Shown: one piece after another, positions 1-5,314 of the stretch
How positions within the stretch are numbered: the stretch's first letter is position 1
Layout: every line of letters begins with the position of its first letter
NCBI GenBank assembly: GCA_947307005.1
Contig: CAMZHY010000181.1
Coordinates: 1 to 7,214, forward strand
Reading direction: 5' to 3'
From: an uncultured Planctomycetaceae bacterium
GTDB lineage: Bacteria > Planctomycetota > Planctomycetia > Pirellulales > Thermoguttaceae
DNA: 7,214 bases
Position numbers and translations under genes: made by a program
Notes under the pieces: generated by a model
The model's input: only the letters and a program-made list of their open reading frames with translations
Told to the model about the DNA's origin: nothing
The model's database searches: none

Positions 1-684
1 CCTGCGGGCGAGTTTAAGATGGGCTGTCCCGAGAGCGAGCGCAAGGCGGCCGCCGACGCGTCGCGAGAAGACGGCTACGATTTTACATTTAGCGAGGAAA
101 CGCCGCAACGCGACGTAATGCTGACGCGCGGTTTTTGGACGTTGGAAACCCCGGTCACGCAAAGGCTTTTCAAGGAGGTAATGAAGTTTAATCCAAGCGT
201 TCTGCATAAGAATGGCGATCTCCCCGCCGTCTTTGTAAGTCACGTATACGCCCTGAGGTTCTGCCGATGGTTGACCAAGCGTTTGCCCGGCGGTCTCAAG
301 GCGACGCTTCCGACCGAAGCGCAATGGGAATACGCCTGCCGCGCCGGTACGACGACCGCCTATAATTGGGGCGATCATTGGGACGAAGTCAAGGCGAACG
401 TCGGCAGTCATATGCCGACGCCCGTCGCGAAATACGCCCCGAACGCTTGGGGATTGTACGATATGCACGGGAACGTTTGGGAATGGACTTTAGATTGGAG
501 CGACGACTATCCGTCTGGCGCCGTCGTCGACCCGACGGGACCGGAGCGCGGAAAATATCGCTCGATTCGCGGAGGCTCTTGTAGCAGCTACCCCTGCGAA
601 GTTCGTTCCGCGAGTCGTTTTGTGGAGGAGGAACGCTGTGGAAATTACGACGTCGGGTTCCGCGTTCTTTTGACCTGCGAATGA
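1..684 (+). CDS. SUMF1/formylglycine-generating-enzyme family protein, 5' truncated by window edge
   Basis: The reading frame is open from base 1, where the codons read PAGEFKMG. This is the usual opening of a SUMF1 domain (I-P-A-G-x-F-x-M-G), so the true start lies upstream and the ATG at 19 is internal. Family motifs follow in order: TPVTQ-like 'PVTQRLF', LPTEAQWEYACRAG, NAWGLYDMHGNVWEW, RGGS near 568-579, RSASR, and a final GFRVLL. That is a nearly complete domain of 227 visible residues. True FGEs oxidise a sulfatase cysteine to formylglycine, but most bacterial members of this fold are not FGEs and have other or unknown roles. Two cysteines (codons 580-582 and 595-597) sit five residues apart just after RGGS. 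FGE has a catalytic pair with the same spacing but placed a little later, so sulfatase activation cannot be assigned. No sulfatase gene is in the window. The family call is firm; the function is unknown. Confidence 0.92.
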   Translation, partial: PAGEFKMGCPESERKAAADASREDGYDFTFSEETPQRDVMLTRGFWTLETPVTQRLFKEVMKFNPSVLHKNGDLPAVFVSHVYALRFCRWLTKRLPGGLKATLPTEAQWEYACRAGTTTAYNWGDHWDEVKANVGSHMPTPVAKYAPNAWGLYDMHGNVWEWTLDWSDDYPSGAVVDPTGPERGKYRSIRGGSCSSYPCEVRSASRFVEEERCGNYDVGFRVLLTCE

Positions 685-727
685 CGCGCGCGGCGTCCCT
701 TCGCTTTTCAGACTTGCGACGGCGACG

Positions 728-776
728 TTTTTTTTCTCGACGCTATGGCGCGCCGGGTTGCGGCGTGGTAAACTTA
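728..776 (+). promoter_or_regulatory. Candidate promoter module upstream of the Tat-exported protein gene (copy A)
   Basis: A run of eight T (728-735) is followed by TATGGCGCG (744-752), ten bases, then GCGTGGTA (763-770) and TTA (774-776). The same blocks recur with identical spacing upstream of the gene at 2475. The end of the module reads TGgTAAACT, which resembles an extended -10 (TGnTAnnnT), with the hexamer at 769-774. No good TTGACA-like -35 is present 17 bases upstream, so the upstream block may be a regulator site or the -35 of an alternative sigma factor. If transcription starts near 780, the leader is about 155 bases long. Promoter function is inferred from the conservation and position only. 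Confidence 0.45.
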
Positions 777-788
777 TCGCGTCGCGAG

Positions 789-919
789 GTTCTTTTCCGA
801 CGGAACGACTTTGCCGAAGAGTCGATCGACGAAACGTTTGCGCGGACCCGATTTCTAGGCGGCGCGGCGCCCGTCGACGGTTTTTGGCGAGACTAAACCC
901 AAACGCCGTCAATTTTTTT
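789..919 (+). promoter_or_regulatory. Structured 5' leader with terminator-like hairpin just before the RBS
   Basis: The region between the candidate promoter and the gene at 937 can fold into several stems. A small one is TTCC/GGAA (795-798 with 802-805). Next is CGACTTT/AGAGTCG (806-812 with 818-824, one G-T pair, loop GCCGA). GACGG (876-880) can pair with CCGTC (906-910), extended loosely by TTT/AAA and GG/CC, and is followed directly by a run of seven T (913-919). GACGG is also half of the perfect palindrome CCGTCGACGG (871-880), so it has a competing partner. This layout resembles a transcription attenuator, but the terminator stem is short and imperfect. I recognise no known riboswitch. 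Confidence 0.3.
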
Positions 920-922
920 CAT

Positions 923-928
923 AAGGAG
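923..928 (+). promoter_or_regulatory. Ribosome binding site fixing the start at 937
   Basis: AAGGAG lies eight bases before the ATG at 937. That ATG begins a perfect twin-arginine signal, so this start is well supported. The same eight-base spacing is seen for the gene at 4460. Confidence 0.75.
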
Positions 929-936
929 CAACTCAG

Positions 937-1950
937 ATGACCACTCGTCGCGTCTTTCTCAAACAAAGTCTCGCCGCCGCGGCTCTTCCCGTTGCGGCGT
1001 CGCTCGAGACGGCCCTTCACGCCGCCGAGACCGCTTCGCATAGCCCTATGATCTGGGGAATTCTCTTTCACCTCGGGCAGAAGATGTGGGGCGATTCGCC
1101 GAGCGCCTACACGCCGCCGATCGATCATATGACGTGGGACGACGCGCTCTGGAAGGCGGTTACCGAGAAAGCCGCGCAGACCGGTTTGAACATGGTCGTG
1201 ATCGATATCGGCGAAGGGATTCAGTATGAGTCTCACCCCGAGCTTGCGACGAAAGGCGCGTGGTCGATTGAAAAGTTCAGAAACGATTTGGCGCGGCTCC
1301 GGAAACTCGGTCTGGAACCGATTCCGAAGCTGAACTTCTCCGCCTGTCACGACTTGTGGCTGGGCGAGTATTCCAGAATGGTTTCGACCCCGAAATATTA
1401 CGAGGTCTGCGCCGACCTGATCAAAGAAGTGACGGAAATCTTCGACCGTCCGCGTTTCTTCCATCTTGGCTATGACGAAGAGACGTTTGGTCATCAGAGA
1501 ACGTACGAGCATATCGTCATCAGGCAGGGCGAACTGTGGAAGCATGATTTCCTCTTCTTCATCAACGAGTGCGAAAAGAACCAAGTTCGTCCGTGGATTT
1601 GGGCGGACTACTGCTGGCGACACCGAGATTTCCTCGACTGGGCGCCGAAATCGATCGTCATGAGCAACTGGTACTACGACGCCGAATTCGACCTCAAAAC
1701 GTTGGACGAAAGCCGCGCGAACTACGTTCAGGCGTTTCTCGACCTCGACAAGGCTGGGTACGACCAGATTCCCACCGGCTCCAACTGGTCCTGCGACGAG
1801 AACTTCGGTAATCTCGTCAAATTCTGCCGCGAGAATATCTCTTCCGAACGGCTCCTAGGATACCTTCAAACCAACTGGCATTTCGAACATAAGGACCCCG
1901 AACAGCACCTGTTCAACTCCATTAAACTCGCCGGAGACGCGATGTACTAG
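937..1950 (+). CDS. Tat-exported TIM-barrel protein with GH20-like motif
   Basis: The 337-residue product begins with a textbook Tat signal: R4-R5-V-F-L-K, then an alanine/leucine-rich segment and a likely cleavage after about residue 29 (ALHA|AE). It should therefore be exported already folded. The mature part reads like a (beta/alpha)8 barrel of the glycoside hydrolase superfamily: MIWGILFHLG near the start, repeated W/D/E-rich strand ends, and H176-L-G-Y-D180-E181 in the middle. H-x-G-x-D-E is the signature around the catalytic Asp-Glu pair of family 20 beta-hexosaminidases. A glycosidase-like activity on amino sugars is possible, but the rest of the sequence is not typical GH20 and the substrate is unknown. 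GYLQTNW near the end fits a last barrel strand. The start is set by AAGGAG at 923. A strong terminator follows the stop by about 20 bases. Its 3' end is duplicated in degraded form just downstream. Confidence 0.88.
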   Translation: MTTRRVFLKQSLAAAALPVAASLETALHAAETASHSPMIWGILFHLGQKMWGDSPSAYTPPIDHMTWDDALWKAVTEKAAQTGLNMVVIDIGEGIQYESHPELATKGAWSIEKFRNDLARLRKLGLEPIPKLNFSACHDLWLGEYSRMVSTPKYYEVCADLIKEVTEIFDRPRFFHLGYDEETFGHQRTYEHIVIRQGELWKHDFLFFINECEKNQVRPWIWADYCWRHRDFLDWAPKSIVMSNWYYDAEFDLKTLDESRANYVQAFLDLDKAGYDQIPTGSNWSCDENFGNLVKFCRENISSERLLGYLQTNWHFEHKDPEQHLFNSIKLAGDAMY

Positions 1951-1971
1951 AAGTTTCGCTAAGTAGACGGA

Positions 1972-2019
1972 AAAACGCGCGGGGACGGATTGAAGTTAAT
2001 CGTGTCCCCGGCGCGTTTT
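1972..2019 (+). terminator. Strong rho-independent-type hairpin, probably bidirectional
   Basis: AAAACGCGC-GGGGAC (1972-1986) pairs with GTCCCC-GCGCGTTTT (2004-2019), 15 base pairs with a single bulged G at 2010. The loop has an inner GATT/AATC helix. A-tract and T-tract flank the stem, so it can end transcription from either side. It lies 21 bases after the stop at 1950 and separates the intact gene from its truncated copy. Confidence 0.85.
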
Positions 2020-2040
2020 GTAAGATAGTCAAGAGCGACG

Positions 2041-2259
2041 ACAGGCGAGTTGTGGAAGCGCGATTTTCCGTTCTTCATTGGCGAGTGCGAAAAGAACTGG
2101 GTTCGTCCGTGGATTTGGGCGGACTACTGTTGGAACCACCGAGATTTCCTCGACTGGGCGCCGAAATCGATCGTCATGAGCAACTGGCATTTCGAACACA
2201 AGGACCCCGAACAGCGCCTGTATAACTCCATCAAACTCGCCGGAGACGCGATGTACTAA
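2041..2259 (+). pseudogene. Truncated, internally deleted copy of the 3' end of the gene at 937-1950
   Basis: Bases 2045-2187 align without gaps to 1529-1671 (126 of 143 identical by my count). Bases 2181-2259 align to 1872-1950 (six differences, one in the stop codon: TAA here, TAG there). The 207 bases between (69 codons) are missing, and the junction falls on CAACTGG, which occurs at 1665-1671 and again at 1872-1878 in the intact gene. The copy lacks the signal peptide, the first half of the barrel and the D-E motif. The frame is still open from a TTG at 2050 to 2259, which would give 69 residues, but no promoter is seen and a strong terminator lies just upstream. Faint similarity continues past the stop to about 2290. 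The differences include several amino-acid changes, so it is probably the remnant of an old tandem paralogue rather than a fresh duplication. Confidence 0.8.
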
Positions 2260-2342
2260 AACATCGCTCAATTTGAGGATAAGGTAGACGTCTTTCGCGT
2301 CGTCATCATTTGCGACGATTCCGTTCAAAACTTCGATAAACC

Positions 2343-2365
2343 GGCGGAATCGCCGCCATTTTTTT
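2343..2365 (+). terminator. Short hairpin with T-run
   Basis: GGCGG (2343-2347) pairs with CCGCC (2353-2357) around AATCG, and a run of seven T follows after one A (2359-2365). The stem is only five base pairs. It may be the old terminator of the decayed paralogue, and it would insulate the next promoter from upstream transcription. Confidence 0.5.
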
Positions 2366-2388
2366 GCTAATCTTCAACTTATCGCCGC

Positions 2389-2436
2389 TTTTTCCGGTTG
2401 CGGTATGGCGCGGGCGCCCTTTGCGTGGTATGTTTA
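2389..2436 (+). promoter_or_regulatory. Candidate promoter module upstream of the AlbA_2 gene (copy B)
   Basis: A T-run (2389-2393), TATGGCGCG (2404-2412), ten bases, GCGTGGTA (2423-2430) and TTA (2434-2436) reproduce the blocks and spacing found at 728-776. The ten bases between the blocks are not conserved. The downstream end reads TGgTATGTT, an extended -10-like sequence with hexamer 2429-2434. Transcription from it would start about 30 bases before the ATG at 2475, which suits a promoter. It is the second occurrence that makes the element credible. Confidence 0.5.
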
Positions 2437-2474
2437 AGACGTCGAAAAAATCTTTGTAAAGGGACGACGAAGCC

Positions 2475-4370
2475 ATGGACTTTGACCTGCGTAAATTTGA
2501 CCAATATCGAGAAGACGACCGTCGCGAAGTTAAACAGGCGGCGGGGGGACTTCCCGGCTCGCTGTGGGAGACTTATTCCGCGTTTGCCAACGGCGACGGC
2601 GGCGTTATTCTGATTGGTCTCGTCGAACGCGCCGACGGTTCGTGGAAGACGACCGGTCTCAAAAAAGAAGACGCGAGAAAACTCGTCAAGCATTTTTGGG
2701 ACTCGATCAACAATCCCAATAAAGTGAGCGTTAATCTTCTAAAAGAGAAAGACGTCGAAGTATTCGAGATTGGCGACGACGTCGTCTTTGCGATTCACGT
2801 TCCGGCGGCGGAACGACAGAATAAGCCGGTTTATCTGAATAAAGACCCTTTTGGTCAAACATATCGTCGTAATTTTGAAGGCGATTATCACTGCAGTAAG
2901 GCGCAGGTTCGCGCTATGTTTCGGGATCAAGAAGAGAATACCATGGATATGGGAATTCTCGAAGACTGCCCGATGGAGTATCTCAATTATGAGACCGTCC
3001 GCGGCTACAGGAACCGACATAGGTCTCTCAAGTCCGGACATCCTTTCGAGCGTCTGGCGGACGACGACTTCCTTCGCAGCATAGGCGCGGCGGCGATTTC
3101 CCAGAAAGACGGGCTTTTTCATCCGACGGGCGCAGGACTGCTCATGTTTGGCGACGAGTATAATATCGTCCGCTATTTTCCCGAGTATTTTTTAGATTAC
3201 CGCGAAACGCTCGATCCGACGATTCGTTGGATCGACAGAGTTCATTCGAGTTCCGGGGAGTGGTCCGGAAACGTATGCGACTTCTATTTCAGAATCTATA
3301 ATAAGATTATCAAAGAGGTTAAGGTTCCGTTTAAAGTCGTCGACGGGATACGGATAGACGACACTCCCGTCCACCGGGCGCTACGCGAGGCGCTTGCGAA
3401 CTGTCTGACGAACGCCGATTTTTACGGAACTTGCGGCGTCGTCGTCAAATTAGAGGATCGCCGCCTCATTCTCGAGAATCCGGGCTATATTCGCGTTGGA
3501 AAGATGCAGGCGCTTCTTGGCGGCAAGTCGGATCCGAGGAACAAAGGGTTGATGAAAATGTTCAACCTAATCGATATCGGCGAACGCGCCGGGAGCGGCG
3601 TCCCCGATATCTATACGACTTGGGCGGACGCCGGCTTTGACGCGCCGGAGATCAAAGAAGAGTTCAACCCGGACAGAACGACGCTGATTTTGCCCCTCGA
3701 CGATCGACGGTGGTCGTCAGACTCGCCTGCCCGGGCAATCGGTTCTTCAAGCGACAAAACGGAGCAAAAACAAGCGATAAAAACAAGCGATAAACCGGAC
3801 TCCGCTTCGCCAAGCGATAACGCGAAACATCGTAAAAACACGAGCAAAACAGATTCCGAACGTCCTGCGAGCGAAAAATACGACGAAAAAGCGACGAAAA
3901 AGCGACGAAATAATACGTCTAAAACAAGCGATAAACTTGGCTCCGCTTCGCCAAGCGATAACGCGAAACATCGTAAAAACACGAGCAAAACAGATTCCGA
4001 ACGTCCTGCGAGCGAAAAATACGACGAAAAAGCGACGAAAAAGCGACGAAATAATACGTCTAAAACAAGCGATAAACTTGGCGCCGCTTCGTCAAGCGAT
4101 AACGCGAAACCTCGTAAAACGTCGAGTAAAGCAGATTCCGAACGTCCTGTGAACGAAAAAAAGCGACGAAAACAGGCGATAAAAACGCTTGAGCATGCCG
4201 AGCGTGTTGTCGCTTATCTACGCAATGCTGGAGAGGCGAATAACGCGACGATTTCAAGAGCGTTAGGGCTTAGTCCCTCACGAACAAGGGCTATTCTTAG
4301 CGCTATGCCTGAGATTGTGGGGATCGGTATGAATCGTAATAGAGTTTACCGCTTGAAAACAGAAGGCTAA
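2475..4370 (+). CDS. AlbA_2 (Schlafen-type) / GHKL ATPase-like regulator with repeat linker and C-terminal winged helix
   Basis: The product has 631 residues. Residues about 10-140 form an AlbA_2 (Schlafen-type) putative nucleic-acid-binding domain: E18-x-K20, then FAN (37-39), GDGG and VILIG. Residues about 290-415 match the ATPase-like C-terminal domain (HATPase_c_4) usual in this family: REALANCLTNADFY (304-317, with the Glu and Asn of the N-box), ENPG (334-337) and the glycine loop AGSG (372-375). Residues about 419-570 are a low-complexity Lys/Ser/Asp/Arg linker built from a 47-residue repeat. The end (about 571-631) is a winged helix, with a recognition-helix-like LGLSPSRTRAIL. Such proteins are usually annotated as predicted transcriptional regulators; some Schlafen-like relatives are linked to defence, but nothing here shows that. 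A weak Shine-Dalgarno, AAAGGGA at 2458-2464, lies ten bases upstream. No partner gene is obvious. The domain call is firm; the biological role is not known. Confidence 0.92.
   Translation: MDFDLRKFDQYREDDRREVKQAAGGLPGSLWETYSAFANGDGGVILIGLVERADGSWKTTGLKKEDARKLVKHFWDSINNPNKVSVNLLKEKDVEVFEIGDDVVFAIHVPAAERQNKPVYLNKDPFGQTYRRNFEGDYHCSKAQVRAMFRDQEENTMDMGILEDCPMEYLNYETVRGYRNRHRSLKSGHPFERLADDDFLRSIGAAAISQKDGLFHPTGAGLLMFGDEYNIVRYFPEYFLDYRETLDPTIRWIDRVHSSSGEWSGNVCDFYFRIYNKIIKEVKVPFKVVDGIRIDDTPVHRALREALANCLTNADFYGTCGVVVKLEDRRLILENPGYIRVGKMQALLGGKSDPRNKGLMKMFNLIDIGERAGSGVPDIYTTWADAGFDAPEIKEEFNPDRTTLILPLDDRRWSSDSPARAIGSSSDKTEQKQAIKTSDKPDSASPSDNAKHRKNTSKTDSERPASEKYDEKATKKRRNNTSKTSDKLGSASPSDNAKHRKNTSKTDSERPASEKYDEKATKKRRNNTSKTSDKLGAASSSDNAKPRKTSSKADSERPVNEKKRRKQAIKTLEHAERVVAYLRNAGEANNATISRALGLSPSRTRAILSAMPEIVGIGMNRNRVYRLKTEG
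3783..4160 (+). repeat. 141-bp in-frame tandem repeat (two near-identical units plus a degenerate third)
   Basis: Unit 1 is 3783-3923, unit 2 is 3924-4064, and a shorter diverged unit 3 runs from 4065 to about 4160. Units 1 and 2 differ at only three of 141 bases, all in the codons after ACAAGCGATAAA. Unit 3 shares the CTTGG variant with unit 2 but has many other changes. The repeat is an exact multiple of three, and each unit encodes 47 residues beginning TSDK and ending NNTSK. Within a unit, a 12-base GCGACGAAAAAG-like motif is itself repeated. The region is richer in A than its surroundings and encodes a basic, probably disordered linker between the ATPase-like domain and the winged helix. 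The 3-base difference suggests recent duplication by slippage or unequal exchange. Confidence 0.95.
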
Positions 4371-4392
4371 CAATATCTCGCGCGCTCTGAAT

Positions 4393-4437
4393 GTTGCTGG
4401 AAAGAGTCGCGTTTAAACGTTATTATTTCCCAGCAAC
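4393..4437 (+). promoter_or_regulatory. Candidate promoter framed by inverted repeats, upstream of the gene at 4460
   Basis: TGGAAA (4398-4403), 17 bases, then TATTAT (4421-4426) make a good sigma-70-like promoter. The outer arms GTTGCTGG (4393-4400) and CCAGCAAC (4430-4437) are perfect inverted repeats, extended by AAA/TTT with one extra C. A perfect 10-base palindrome, CGTTTAAACG (4410-4419), fills most of the spacer. No T-run follows the right arm, so a terminator for the upstream gene is less likely than an operator. An ATG at 4391 lies inside the left side, but it has no ribosome binding site. Confidence 0.5.
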
Positions 4438-4446
4438 GTCGTATTC

Positions 4447-4451
4447 AGGAG
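4447..4451 (+). promoter_or_regulatory. Ribosome binding site choosing the start at 4460
   Basis: AGGAG stands eight bases before the ATG at 4460. The in-frame ATG at 4391 has no such site and overlaps the promoter and inverted repeat, so 4460 is preferred and removes 23 residues from the longest frame. Confidence 0.7.
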
Positions 4452-4459
4452 ACCTCCCC

Positions 4460-5032
4460 ATGAGCGGTTCTTACTCCGACAATCCTGCGAATATTCGACC
4501 GAAAAAGTCGATGGTCAAACCTCTCTGTCCGGAATTGGGCTCGATGAAGTTCAAATACGTCTGGGAACGGTTTGCGTTTAACCTCGCCAACAGCAAGCCG
4601 CTGTGGAAATATTTCTGCGAGATCATGAAGACGCACGACGCGAACCCCGCGATCGTCTGCTCGACGCGTCCGCTCCTTGTCGCCGCGTATTCCTGCGACC
4701 TCGACTGCGCCGTCTTGATTCGTTATCCCGACGAATTCGTCGATCGGTTCGGACTCAAACAGAAAATGAAGCTGCTGAGCGTGAACTCCTACGACCAAAT
4801 GAGGCTCGACGACGTCGTTCCCGGCCCGCGCAACAGCGGACTCTGGGGTTCCTTTCTCCCGCGAATCGCCAATTTCCTCTCCGACGACGAGCCAATGATC
4901 CGGCGCAAGATCAACGGGTTCTCCCTCGACGTCTGGGATCGCGTCTGGGAATGCGGCGTCGAGTACGCGAGACGCTTTCCGCATCATGCCCGAGGTCCCA
5001 ACCCGCTCGTTCTCGAAACGGTCGAATATTGA
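4460..5032 (+). CDS. Uncharacterised 190-residue protein
   Basis: I do not recognise this family. The product starts MSGSYSDNPANIRPKK and shows no signal peptide or membrane segment, so it is probably cytoplasmic. It is rich in aromatic residues and tryptophan (YVWERFAFN, LWKYFCEIMK, SGLWGSFL, VWDRVWECGVEYARRF). The middle has a hydrophobic, strand-like run followed by cysteines and acids (LLVAAYSCDLDCAVLIRYPDEF). Five cysteines are spread along it without a CxxC metal motif. Codon use matches the neighbours, and an antisense frame through it is a shadow. It has its own promoter-like region and ribosome binding site, and probably its own terminator at 5136-5174. It therefore seems to be a single-gene unit unrelated to the AlbA_2 gene ending 89 bases upstream. 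It could be a lineage-specific protein; no function is proposed. Confidence 0.85.
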   Translation: MSGSYSDNPANIRPKKSMVKPLCPELGSMKFKYVWERFAFNLANSKPLWKYFCEIMKTHDANPAIVCSTRPLLVAAYSCDLDCAVLIRYPDEFVDRFGLKQKMKLLSVNSYDQMRLDDVVPGPRNSGLWGSFLPRIANFLSDDEPMIRRKINGFSLDVWDRVWECGVEYARRFPHHARGPNPLVLETVEY

Positions 5033-5135
5033 AATCGTATTCGTTCGGCGGCGACATACGTGCGACCTCGCGACGCCGGGGCGCTGAGAGAAACTATTTG
5101 CGCCCGTAGAAGAGGGACGGCGGTTCTGAATTATT

Positions 5136-5174
5136 CCGCATAGAACGCTTTTTTCGCGTTATGCGGCGATTTTT
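5136..5174 (+). terminator. Hairpin terminator for the gene ending at 5032
   Basis: CCGCATA-ACGC (5136-5148, with a two-base GA bulge) pairs with GCGTTATGCGG (5156-5166), eleven base pairs around a T-rich loop. A run of five T follows at 5170-5174. It lies about 100 bases past the stop at 5032. I see no other feature in 5033-5135. Confidence 0.6.
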
Positions 5175-5226
5175 GGCGACAACCGTTCGATAGACTGCGA
5201 GCGAACGCGACGATTGGACGAAAAAG

Positions 5227-5279
5227 AAACCCCGAACGCGCCCTTGCGATATTTCGCGAAGGGGACGCGACCGGGGTTT
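5227..5279. terminator. Long bidirectional terminator between convergent genes
   Basis: AAACCCCG (5227-5234) pairs with CGGGGTTT (5272-5279). Further in, CGCG/CGCG, CCCTT/AAGGG and GCGA/TCGC pair, with small internal loops and a TATT end loop. On the minus strand the stem is followed by a T-run (the A-run at 5221-5225), which suits the gene ending at 5315. On the plus strand GTTTGTCGTTTT follows, giving a back-up stop for transcription from 4460. Confidence 0.85.
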
Positions 5280-5314
5280 GTCGTTTTATCCCTGACGGAT
5301 TCAAAAGCGTCGGG

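Noticed and set aside
683..697. GACGC/GCGTC hairpin at the stop codon of the SUMF1 gene as terminator
   Set aside because: The five-base stem is not followed directly by a T-run. The nearest long T-run (728-735) belongs to the shared promoter-like module, so there is no good terminator evidence.
744..763. Sigma-54 promoter (TGGC...TTGC) in copy A of the shared module
   Set aside because: GG and GC are 11 bases apart here instead of the strict 10, and in copy B the TTGC lies 14 bases away. Sigma-54 does not explain both copies.
919..1623. Antisense frame of 234 codons over the Tat-protein gene
   Set aside because: It is a shadow of a gene with a Tat signal and a ribosome binding site. A matching shadow appears over the truncated copy (2029-2328), as expected from the duplication.
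2050..2259. Functional 69-residue protein from the truncated copy
   Set aside because: It starts only at a TTG inside a region homologous to the middle of the larger gene, lacks the signal peptide and motif residues, and sits behind a strong terminator with no promoter seen.
3783..4160. CRISPR-like or mobile repeat array
   Set aside because: The units abut without unique spacers, are 141 bp long and in frame, and encode part of one protein linker. It is an ordinary coding tandem repeat.
4391..4459. N-terminal extension of the unknown gene from the ATG at 4391
   Set aside because: There is no ribosome binding site before 4391, and the stretch coincides with the inverted repeats and the -10-like TATTAT. 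The ATG at 4460 has AGGAG at the same eight-base spacing as another gene in the window.
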